A stretch of DNA of 64,000 nucleotides from Owenia fusiformis (taxonomy: Eukaryota > Annelida > Polychaeta > Sabellida > Oweniidae). Positions within the stretch are counted from its first letter, which is position 1, and each line of letters starts with the position of its first letter. A program made the translations under genes and the position numbers. The stretch covers positions 15,587,759 through 15,651,758 of the forward strand of contig CAIIXF020000009.1 of assembly GCA_903813345.2 (NCBI GenBank), in the 5' to 3' direction. The notes under the pieces were generated by a model, which saw nothing but the letters and a program-made list of their open reading frames with translations, searched no databases and was not told the DNA's origin. Positions 12,429 to 23,500 of this stretch are shown piece after piece.

Positions 12429-13411
12429 TGAGATTTGTTTTGAATTTACAAAAATGTATGTAACTTCCTTCAAAATTGAGCTAGAAGCTTCAAATAAAAG
12501 CATTTTAAGGCTCTTTTCTTCCTCTATCATCATGGTCATATTTTCATTGGTTATGGGGGGGTGCCATCGAACCCCCTCCTGGCTAGACATTGTAAGATGA
12601 TTTGAAAAACAGGACAAATCAATCTTACTCTACTTTCAATAGTTCGTATGTTGGTACGTGAATTGTTTTGATTATGATTTAAATCTGTAAATAGCTATCA
12701 TTACTTTAGCAGAGAGGTGACGTGTGATTATTCACATGATGCAACGTGTAAGATTTTGATTATCATAATTTAAGTTATCCCAATTTTCGACGAAACGTCT
12801 ACTGAAGTGTAAATTGTTACGTCTTACAATGTCATAGGTGTAGCCAGGAGGGGGTGCGATCGCACCCACCCCTATAACCAATGAAAATATGACCATGATG
12901 ATAGAGGAAGAAAAGAGCCTTGAAATACTGTACGCCCGGTATTATTCGCGTGCGATTAACTTTCGCGCTTTTCGCGAGGGTGTTAAAATCGCGAAAAATT
13001 ATCGTCGCGAAATTGCCAATTAAATCCCCGGGAATTTGTTTTTACCCGGGGCTCTGATGCATTTCGTTTTGTCTACTACTGTAGTTTGGATCGAGTTATA
13101 GTACTTCAATAGTACTGTGCAACTCCATGACTTTACTATGCGCATGCGCGGCAATGAAAGAGCACGTGCGCACGATTGTTCACGTGATCGTAGCCTGCAA
13201 TTTGATTGGACATCATATACTGGGGAATCCCCGAATACGATAAAATACAGTATTCACGAAATTCAATAGCCGCGAAACCGTGTTTTCGCAAAATTCGCGA
13301 AATTAAAGCTCGTGAATAATACCGGGCGTACAGTACTTTCTTTTTATTTGAAGTTTCTAGCTCAATTTTGAAGGAAGTTACATACATTTTTGTAAATTCA
13401 AAACAAATCTT
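12429..13411. repeat. Foldback element, one arm split by a MITE
   Basis: The left arm (12429-12600) runs from AGATTTGTTTTGAATTTAC to GACATTGTAAGA. The reverse-complement arm begins near 12821 (TCTTACAATGTC), continues to 12925, is interrupted, and resumes at 13336-13411. The arms share GGTCATATTTTCATTGGTTA (in the left arm) and GGGGGTGC(G/C)ATCG segments. The inserted block is the 406-bp MITE annotated separately. The GGGGTGCGATCGCACC motif (near 12853) links it to the dispersed repeats at 29360 and 61580. Confidence 0.8.
12928..13333. mobile_element. 406-bp MITE with TA target duplication
   Basis: The terminal inverted repeats begin CTGTACGCCCGGTATTATTC, 20 bp perfect, with partial identity beyond. 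Both ends abut TA (12926-12927 and 13334-13335). The other foldback arm provides the uninterrupted comparison sequence, so the insertion is directly visible. TA duplication suggests mobilisation by a Tc1/mariner-type transposase. The interior is unusually CG-rich with repeated TTCGCG/TCGCGAA motifs, unlike its surroundings. It has no transposase ORF. Confidence 0.88.
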
Positions 13412-13554
13412 ACACGTTTTCTAATGATCTAATTATGTTATCTATTCATATTTTTCGTTTTTTGGGTACCCGTTTTTTTCGACCGGGTACCAAGTTTGAA
13501 CCCAGCATGGAGGATTTACTTCCCGGTACCCAATTTTTTCTACAAACCCTTAAC

Positions 13555-13650
13555 TAGGATTTAATAAACTAAAATTGAACCCTTCAAAGACTATCATGTC
13601 CCACGTACGTGAGTAGGTGGATATGAGGTAGGAGGTTTTTTATATAAATT
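13555..13650. repeat. Second copy of the 10640-10740 repeat
   Basis: AAAATTGAACCCTTCAAAG and GGATATGAGGTAGGAGGT match the copy at about 10650-10735. Confidence 0.6.
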
Positions 13651-14083
13651 AGCCTTGATTGGAACACAACTGATATCATAACAAACCAAAGGGTGCCAGA
13701 ATCAACAACAATAATCAAATCAATCCAATGTTAATGTAACCTTTCTTTTTCCAAGCTTAACACAAATATGGTCATTACCAGTTAATAATCAAATAAGGCC
13801 ATTTACAACTCTGTCACACTATATGGTGGAGCTGGCAGGAGAATATTTTAACTTACACGGTGGAGCTCCCATGAGTATTGAATTAACATTTTTCTCTTCA
13901 AATAGAATCCTGCTTTTATAAATGAAATCTTATATTTCCCTCCGATTAATTGTAAATACCCATATTGTAGTATGTGCTTCAAATCAGTTACTTTTGTCAA
14001 TGAACAGAGAACTGACATTTTGCGATCAGAATTCAAGTATTTTGTTTATGGATACTGTTGTTATGTATTTCTTCTTATTAGTA

Positions 14084-14201
14084 TGACGTCATATAGAAAT
14101 AATATTACATGATGGAGAGACGAAATGGCGGACATGTGGCAGTTTTGAGCTGAAACAATTATCATTTCCTAAAAGCCAACCATGGCTCAGATTTTTAACA
14201 G
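14084..14201 (+). promoter_or_regulatory. Possible plus-strand promoter and first exon
   Basis: A full CRE palindrome TGACGTCA lies at 14084-14091. It is followed by a seven-codon upstream frame from ATGGCGGAC (14125-14148), and then CCAACCATGGCT, a good start context. The ATG at 14182 encodes MAQIFN plus two bases before a strong donor CAG|GTATGT at 14201/14202. No downstream exon was recognised on the plus strand, so this may be an unannotated gene start, an alternative promoter or chance. Confidence 0.25.
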
Positions 14202-15447
14202 GTATGTCGATTTGACTAGATCATGAATATATCCTTATATGTGTGAAGTTTCGGTGAAATTCATACTAAACATCGATGCCTGTAAGCGCCCCTCATTTTT
14301 CTCAAAATAGGGGGTGCTTAACTGCTATCTAAATCATGTCAGTAAGATCTTAGACTTGGCATGTGCTTAAAATGAATATTGATCTAGTAAAATAGACTAC
14401 TTTTGTGAAAAATAAATCAATAAAGTATGTAATACATAAGAAAATCTCTCAAAATCAGATCACTTATAGATCATGATCTACTAGTTGAGTATTAATAGAC
14501 TTTTAGTGGTGCATTAGAGTATATGGCAAACTGTTCTTTTTCGCTTGGGACACTAGGTAGTTATTATGAAATCAGATGCCAGATGCCTTTCAAACAATAT
14601 CATGTAATTCTTTAAACTAATATATCATATCATATATATATAAGGGTTTCACATTGAGAAGTGCTCAGATCAGAGAGGCGTTTTACTTTATTACTACAAG
14701 GGCCACCTAGCCCCTGGCCCACAATTTGATATATTGTATAGCCTAGATGGTTTCCAAATAAGAATAAACACAACACAAATTTTATAAAAACCAGTATAAT
14801 TAGCCATATATGTTCTTAATAATTCACTCCTTGATATTTTATCTACATAATGAAAGTATGAATATTTCAAGAACAGCTGAAGCTACAATACTCAGAAAAT
14901 GAAACAGATCTATACATGTATACAAATGTAAAAGCAGTTAAAATCCATGGCTTACAATAACACATGCCAGGAAACATATCTAAGTGATAAAGTATATGGT
15001 ATCATCCTCTATCAATGATAAAAGTGGTGTGAAGCACCAATAATGGAAGCACTCATAGAATATATGGAAGCACTTCGAGTATATCATCAAAATTGTTTGT
15101 TGAATTCCGAATCTGTAAAAAAACAAAGGTAAATTCAATGAATGCACATGTTAATAGGTATATAGATATTATCCACAGCATATAGCCTCAATTAAGGTTC
15201 ATATACATATGAAGAGAGTATTCCTTTAATAGTATCAGGGTAATTTTTTACAAATGAAAAATAATTGTGAGCTCAAACAACAAAGCTTATTGTTCCAAGA
15301 GAGTATGATATCAAAATGCCAAACTTTTGCTGTTACCTCTATTTCTAACCTAAAGATAATTTGAATACAGAACATAGTATATGCTTTCTTAGCACAGAAA
15401 ATAACTTCAACATACATGTTTACTCAAATAAATACATAAAATACAAC
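14202..15447. other. Intergenic or intronic sequence, nothing recognised
   Basis: AT-rich with no exon, array or RNA gene visible. Confidence 0.35.
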
Positions 15448-16019
15448 ACTAGATAACAGCGACGTCAAAGCGTGGCAAATCCCATAGAATATAAAATAAG
15501 TGTCAGATAACTCTGCAAGAATTCATTTCTCAAAATGGCTGTCATACATGTAGATTAGTTGTCAAAAGAAAGTTTGTCGATGTTGCATGTATTTGCAGAT
15601 GAAATATCATTTACAATACCAGTATCAAAAATCATCACTTTTCAAAATGGCTATCTTATTGAGCAAATTAAGCAAATTAAAATAGTGTGTAATGGCCACA
15701 ATATTACAAAAATTGGATCTTGGACAAAATTAATATCATAATTTTTGTGCATTCAAAACACATGAATAATATAACAAATTTACAGCAAAATGAAATACAG
15801 GTAAAATTGACTAAAATGGCATACATTTTGAAACTGACAGTCATGTTCAAAATCAGCTTTTGAATATAACTTGTACTCACATGAGGCAAAGGCCCATAAA
15901 ATAAACACAATATGGGCACAGGGGTAGTTCTTGTTCAAACAAATGCCATTCAATGGATGTACATGAATAGATAGCTGAAAGTATTCCGTATATCCCCTGG
16001 AACTTTGTTCCAGGGGATA
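15448..16019. mobile_element. Small non-autonomous element, family H
   Basis: The left end CACTAGATAACAGCGACG, then GGCAAATCCCATAGAA, parallels the family C left end (AACTAGA..AGCAAATCCCAACGAA). The right end is a perfect hairpin at 15991-16019 with 13-bp arms TATCCCCTGGAAC around TTT, followed by ATAAA. The interior contains CTCAAAATGGCTGTCAT (15531-15547) and TTCAAAATGGCTATC. It probably sits downstream of the tetraspanin coding region. Confidence 0.5.
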
Positions 16020-16639
16020 ATAAATGACATAATAAATGTATATAATATAAGATAAAGCATTTCCAATTACAATGGCACAATGAAAGATTACTGGGGTCTG
16101 CTGAACAGAATCCCATCCCATCACAATATAGAGTACATGTACTGTACAGGCATCACAATATACTGATATACTGGTATATAAACTTTATCTGATATAGTTT
16201 GTTCTGTATTTTAATCTATTCAGTTTACTAGGACTTCACATTTTCAAAACAGTAGTTTTTGCGGGAGTAGTTTGATAAAAAAAATTCAAAAATAACACCA
16301 ACATTTATAGAGGTATGTATGACATGAAGTTCGGATTAAATCTTTTCTTGTATAACTGTTGAAAAAGAAACAGCTCTTTTGATATTTAAATGAAACAATA
16401 TCATTGTAAGTAAAAACTGTACAAATATGTGTACTGTGTCATTGAAATATTATAAAATTGGCACTTCAATTTGGCAATGGTTATAAAGTACATTCTGAAA
16501 TTAAAATTGAAATCAATGACAACATGAATAATGCAGGTAATAGTGGACTATAAACCAACTAGTGGACTAAATACTAATGATTCAAATAATGAACTGATAG
16601 CTCTTGTAAACATCTTCATCTGCAGCAAAAAGTCTACTA

Positions 16640-16830
16640 GGCTATAGTATACCATAAATGTCTGCAGCTGTGTTACATCTACAGCTATAAACATCTACAA
16701 CTGTGATAAGTCTATTATAGTACACTTTGAACATCTTCAGCTGTGTTGAGTCTTTTGTTGTATACAAAACATCTACAGCTATGGAAAACATCTGCAGCTG
16801 TTTCACTGTATAATAGTACACAATGACCAT
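16640..16830. repeat. Degenerate short repeats rich in CAGCTG E-boxes
   Basis: The phrase CATCT(A/T/G)CAGCTGTG and variants recur about six times, including CAGCTG near 16664, 16738 and 16795. They are mixed with AGTCTA and TATAGTACAC(T/A) phrases. This may be a decayed minisatellite. Confidence 0.5.
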
Positions 16831-16838
16831 CTATTGTG

Positions 16839-17495
16839 TTTATTCATTCTTTCCAGTATCCTCAAACCGCCCAATAAGTGAGCCAAAACTGTTGGCCATG
16901 GTTTATTCATGTATTTCATCTAATTTTTGAACTGCAACTTTTAATTAGTCACATTATATTACATTGGCAAGTGCAGTGCATTTCTGAGATTTATGGAGGA
17001 TTGCAGTAATCCAGATATAGGATTGAGGTATTTCAGACGAGATTGTAATTTTCCAGATAAAGCATTGCACAATTTCAGATATTGCATTTTAAATTTCAAA
17101 TATGGAATTTGCAGATTTGTACACATATGGGACCACCATAGTATGTGTATTCCGTATTTGATAGATATTGTGAAGATTTCATTTTACTATTAACTCTTCA
17201 ATATGCACTATAATATACTGCTTGAATATCTGATGTCAGGATGATTATAACATTTGGATAATAATACTGGATAAATAGATATAGCCAGTAATTGCACTTT
17301 CTAGGAGTTTACTTATTGCCATTCATTTAGTGATCTCCAAACTCCTGCTCTTTCCCATATCATTGAAGCTTGCATATGATCTTTAAACAAATATGAAGAT
17401 TAAGCTGATTGAATATCAAAAATTATCAAATGTTGTTTCTTCCCTCCAAATTGTGTTCTTTCATCAAATAAGCTAGGCTGATGTTGCAACGTATC
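16839..17495 (-). other. Probable tetraspanin 3' UTR
   Basis: This follows the tetraspanin stop codon on the minus strand. AATAAA appears on the minus strand at 16902-16907 and at 16839-16844 (TTTATT on plus). Either could serve as a poly(A) signal. A longer UTR is not excluded. Confidence 0.35.
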
Positions 17496-17585
17496 TTAGG
17501 TAAATAGCTCTGGCCTGTATTTGTAGAGGAACTGCCTGTCTTCCAGCTTCACCTTGTAAAGCCATGTGATCAGTATACCAAGCAC
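17496..17585 (-). CDS. Tetraspanin coding exon 8 (C-terminus)
   Basis: 29 codons plus TAA (17498-17496): VLGILITWLYKVKLEDRQFL then YKYRPELFT. The acceptor is AAATTTCAG. It completes span 4 and supplies a short basic cytoplasmic tail with Tyr residues but no clear YxxPhi sorting signal at the very end. Confidence 0.93.
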   Translation of the reverse strand: MLGILITWLYKVKLEDRQFLYKYRPELFT

Positions 17586-20500
17586 CTGAAATTTATAAAC
17601 CGATATTTAATGATAACACTGATTATGTCATTGCTAGACAAGGCATTAACATTACAAAATGTCACCACCTAGTTGCTCACAATATTATTAGTTCAATCTT
17701 GAGTCAGATTTGAATCTCTGAGAACTTGTAGATGATTTTGAAAAAATAAATTGGTCAATTTGAAGCAAGTTGAAAAAAGACCTTTTTGACCTTGAGAAGG
17801 TCAAATATTTTTTTGACCTCAAGAATGCCATTAAAGGTCAAATCTAAAGTCAGATTTGAACTTTTGAGAACTTCTAGATGATTTTAAAAAGAATTGGTCA
17901 ATTTAAGGTCAAATGTTTTTTTGACCTTAAGAATGTCATTAAAGGTCAAATCTAAAGTCAGATTTGAACTTTTGAGAACTTCTAGATGATTTTGAAAAAA
18001 ATAGGTCAATTTGAAGCAAGTTGAAAAAAGACCTTTTTTTGACCTTTTTTTGATCTTGAAAAGGTCACCGAAGGTCAAATCTTATATATAAAGCCAGATT
18101 CGAAGTTCTGAAAACTTGTAGATGATTTTGAAAAAAAAAATGAAGTCAGTCTAAACAGTATTTGTTAAGTTATTGGAAGTTTTAAGAATTGTTACAGGCG
18201 CCAACCATCGATCACCAACTGCCGTCACAAAAAATGGAGACCATAACAATATGTCACCACATTTTGGTGGTGACATAAAAACCAATGTACTTTTTGATAT
18301 TTTTACCTGAAATATCTTATAAGCATGTAATACATATGTATACATCTTTCTCTTTCTAGGCTTACTTTAATGGATCACTTTTACATAAGAGGGGAATAAG
18401 CCAGAATTCATAGATGAACAATCTTATGTATCAATGGATTCTGGGTTATCTCCTCTTCCATCAAATTATAACTGAGATATGGTTCCTAAAGTAGCAAGGA
18501 AAATGGCACCCTGGAGCAAGTTTAAAAGGACAGGTGGCGGTAAACCCCTCTTTTAGCCTCCCTACAAAACAAGTATATATTGACATGGAATTGAAGAGGA
18601 AGTATGACTTATTACTTAAAATGTGATTTCTTAGAATTTAGACATTTGACCTTGACATTAGGGTGGTTTAAAGGTCAACTTTGAAAGATGCTATTTTTGT
18701 CAAAATTTTGCCGTTTTCTTATACAAGAAATGAAAGCAATTGGCTTAATTTTGATTTTGACTGATAACAAAACATGTGAATGGAAGTAAAAATATTTTTG
18801 ATAAATTCTCACGGACAATTACATGAAAATCTTGAGAATAAATCCCCATATGGGCATTTTTGGGGGGACTAAATTTTCCTGTTTCAAAAATGAATGTTCT
18901 TGTTGCCTTTTGAGACTCTAACAGTATCCTAATATAAGCATGTTTTAAGAGTTGGGATGTGATTATTATTTTTAAATGCCCATTGGCATCTACATTGGAA
19001 TTTGAAATTAAATGTCTGTACGGAGACTTAGTTTTAAAGTTATTTGCCAATTTACAGTTCCCATATCTGAATTTCAATATATATCATAAAATATAAGGCA
19101 GCATCATGTATAAATGGCATGACACTCAAAAGATTGCCTAAAATAATTTCTACTTATTCCCTGTTTAGAAAAACACTTAGGCCATTCAAAATTTTTTTAT
19201 AATTAATGTCACTAAATTCTATGTTTTCAGAAAAAACAAAATGTCCCCATGTACTCTGTACTTGTAATGCATATAAATGACAGAGGGAATTGTGATCATG
19301 AATTATATTGTTTTGAAATGAGCTCCAAGATTGATTAAAAACTACATGTATATAAGCTTTAGTATTGTCTTCATTAACAAGGTCATCTGAATCAAGAGAT
19401 GTAATTTGCTTTTCTACTATGTGTTATTGCGTTTTCACTATTAAATAATATATACAAGAACACAAATGTGTACAAAATGTCCCCACCAATGGGTGATCCC
19501 GTCAAATGGTAATCCTGAGAATGAGTAGACAAGACTTTACCAACACAATTTGAGGACAAAAAATCCAAAATGGTCACCTTAAAATTTACCCAGAATGCCA
19601 AAAATTTAGTCAGTTCTAGACTTTCATACTTAGAACCACCCCTGAAAATTTGAAATTGATCCGTCACACAGTTAACCAGAAAACATGTAAACAAGACTTT
19701 ACAGACAAGATTTCAGGATGGAAAATCCAAAATGGCTGCCTTGACATTTACCCAGAATGTCAAAAAACTTAAATCTGTTTCTAGATTTTCATACTAAGAA
19801 TCATCCCTGAAAATATGAAATTGAATATACCAAACGATTCACCTGAAAATGGGTAGACAAGACTTTACAGACAAGATTTTAGGACAGAAAATCCAAAATG
19901 GCTGCCTTAACATTTACGCAGAATGCAAAAAAACTAATCGGATGTAGATTTTCATACTAAGAATCATCCCTGAAAATTTGAAATTGGTCTACCAAACGGT
20001 TCACCTAAAAACGTGTAGACAAGACTTTACAGGCAAGATTTTAAGACGGAAAATCCAAAATGGCTGCCTTGGCATTTATCCAGAATGCCAAAAAACTAAT
20101 CAGATCTAGATTTTTATACTACAAGTCATCCCTGAAAATGCAAAAAACTAATTAGGATTTGGATTTTCATACTAAGAATCATCCCTGAAAATTTGAAATT
20201 GATCTACAGAACGGTTCACCTGGAAATGCGTAGACAAGACTTTACAGACAAGATTTTAGGATGGAAAATCCAAAATGGCTGCCTTGACATTTACCCAGAA
20301 TGCCAAAAAACTAATCAGTTCTACATTTTCATACTAAGAATCATCCCTGAAAATTTGAAATTGATCTACCAAACGGTTCACCTGAAAACGCGTAGACAAG
20401 ACTTTACAGACAAGATTTTAGGACGGGAAATCCAAAATGGCTGCCTTGACATTTACCCAGAATGCCAAAAAACTAATGAGATCTAGATTTTTATACTACA

Positions 20501-23500
20501 AGTCATCCCTGAAAATGCAAAAAACTAATTAGGATTTGGATTTTCATACTAAGAATCATCCCTGAAAATTTGAAATTGATCTACCAAACGGTTCACCTAA
20601 AAACGTGTAGACAAGACTTTACAGGCAAGATTTTAAGACGGAAAATCCAAAATGGCTGCCTTGGCATTTATCCAGAATGCCAAAAAACTAATCAGATCTA
20701 GATTTTCATGCTAAGAATCATCAATGAAAATTTGAAATTGATCTACAGAACGGTTCACCTGGAAATACGTAGACAAGACTTTACAGACAAGATTTTAGGA
20801 TGGAAAATCCAAAATGGCTGCCTTGACATTTACCCAGAATGCCAAAAAACTAATCAGTTCTACATTTTCATACTAAGAATCATCCCTGAAAATTTGAAAT
20901 TGATCTAACAAACGGTTCACCTGAAAACGCGTAGACAAGACTTTACAGACAAGATTTTAGGACGAAAAATCCAAAATGGCTGCCTTGACATTTACTCAGA
21001 ATGCCAAAAAACTAATGAGATCTAGATTTTTATACTAATCAGTTCTACATTTTCATACTAAGAATCATCCCTGAAAATTTGAAATTGATCCACCAAACGG
21101 TTCACCTGAAAACGCGCAGACAAGACTTCATAGACAAGATTTTCCAAAATGGCCGACAATAAAAAAGTCCTTACGAGTTTTTGCTGATTTCTTTTTACAA
21201 AATTATCACATATAACTACTGTTAACAATAACATAGGCTTTTACAACAAAGTACATCTGAAATTATTTATAAAGCTACTAAATAGTTAAAGTATGATTAA
21301 AGGATTTTAGCATTTGACTTCAAAATGGCCGACAGGAAGTAGGTTTCGAGTTAATTTTTTTTCATCCACATCTATATGCACTCATTAGTTATCCCTGAAA
21401 ATTTTAAGGTGATATCTGTAGCGGTTTTGGAGAAAACTCCCGGACGTACGGACGGACAGACGGACAGACGGACGGACGGACGGACGGACGGACAGACAGT
21501 CGGACGCGCCTAGGCCAACAATATGGCCCCACACTATGTGGTGGGGACATAAAAACCGTTTAAATAAAGAAAGGTTTTGTAGTTTTTAATATAAGGCCCT
21601 TCATCAGAATGCCAACATATAATTAATTTTGAATGGCCTAATCTGTACATGCAGTTATGTAGTGTACATGTTTGCCCAGGTTAGCAGCCATATTGAAAAC
21701 ATAAACCAGTCAGCCTAATTTTCATCACAAAAGTTTTAGTGGTGAGCCCAAACTCCCACAACAATGATATTTGCAGAGAAGCTACTTTACAGTATCTGTA
21801 TTATACAGTTTCAATATATTTTTTGTGGGAGAATGGGCTGATGGTTAAATTTTCAATGAAAGGAAATGAGCACCATGCTAAAACTTGATAACAAAGTGAA
21901 CAAAAATGACAATGTTTTCCAGATTTGCATTGGTAAACTTCATACATAGCTTGATTTTTTTAATGTTGTACTCTGAATGCTTGTATGCCATATGTTCCAT
22001 ATAATAAATTCTATGTAATGATAAGTTTTGATATTATTTTGATGGTAAACATAGTGTGTACCCATATTCAGACAGTCTTGTGATAGGGGTTCTTACTGCC
22101 GATTTTTCAAAGAAACTGAAAATTAATGCCAATTTTTGAAATTCCACACCTCAAGAAAAAAGGTTTATCTACAACTTGCAATCGGTTTTGAAAGTAAATG
22201 GAAGAATGAGTTTTTTGGAAAAAGTCTAAGTTGACCAATAGTCTGTTAAATGGACCTCTTCTTTGTTGATAAAACTGGATATTGAGGTTTAATATATACA
22301 CCGTATACAGTACATCTTTTATTGATTCTTTAGATGTCATGACCTGATGACATATTTGTCATGAAAAGACCTTATGCATTTTGTTAACCCATGATGTATG
22401 ATTTTTCATATGCAATACACATTTAATAAAGTCAACTTCAATCAACTACCCAAGTTCAGTAATGCTTATACTGTATATTGTGAACTTACCACAAATGCCA
22501 TAATTGAATCTTAATATCTGTAATTTTCATCCTCAAAATCCTCACTTTTTGTTGTCGTTTACTTTCATTTTCAATATTTATCTGTTCAATATAATTCTAT
22601 AGGATAAGAAAATATCTTTAATAACCAATTGCATTTTCCTATTATGAGCTACTGCAGAAACCAAAATAAAAGAGCTACTCTATGAATTCAAAATAAAAAC
22701 TTCTATTAAACCCCTTGAATACCTAGAGTAATGGATATCTCTGTCAAAGTATTTCTCACTAAAATGGCTCTGGCATTTAAGAGATTAATGATGTGACTCT
22801 ATGAGAATTGAGGGGATTTGGATTGACATAGTATTATCTGAGAGATGATGACCCTCTGATGTAGCATTGGCTTCAGTTCAATAGTATGAGATTATTGGTG
22901 GCATTTTATACCTGTGGTAGCGCAAAACCAAGAACGATGGCTCCGACAATATCAAGATGAGTCTCCACCCAGTTGCGGAACTGAGTCTTACATCCATTCA
23001 CATAAATCGTGGACCTCAAACCTGCATCAGCACTACTCTAAAATATAACAACAATAGCAATACTTTTATTTATAAGAAAATAGGTCAATATCAAATAATG
23101 GCAATACTTTTATAATACTTTATATTTACTAACCAGGTCAATACATGTATTTATCCCATGGCAGTACTACTTCCCGATAAATAACACCCAGGAATATTTT
23201 TGATACTGAAAAAAAATTGTATTGCTCAACCCAATTCCGCTCACAAAAATTGTATTCACCTCCCAATCCTGCTCATGAAAATTGTATTCACTTCCCAGGA
23301 ATTTTTGCCAAACAAAGCTTCCTATTACGTTCAGTTGGGTCATGCTCTGACATGGACAGTCAACGTCATAGACATCTACGTATACATATTGTTAACTTTT
23401 TTGATGTTGATGTGTTTATGTTATACAAAAAAATTTTAAATTTCAAAATGTCATGAAGTTAAGTCATATTTTGAAGACTAAATATTTAGTCTGGATTTGT

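Noticed and set aside
15780-16124. 114-codon minus-strand frame
   Set aside because: It crosses the family H terminal hairpin and has no conserved content.
20193-20908. Open frames with repeated IYRTVHLE..RRQDFTDKILG
   Set aside because: They lie wholly within family A core repeats and are broken by neighbouring units.
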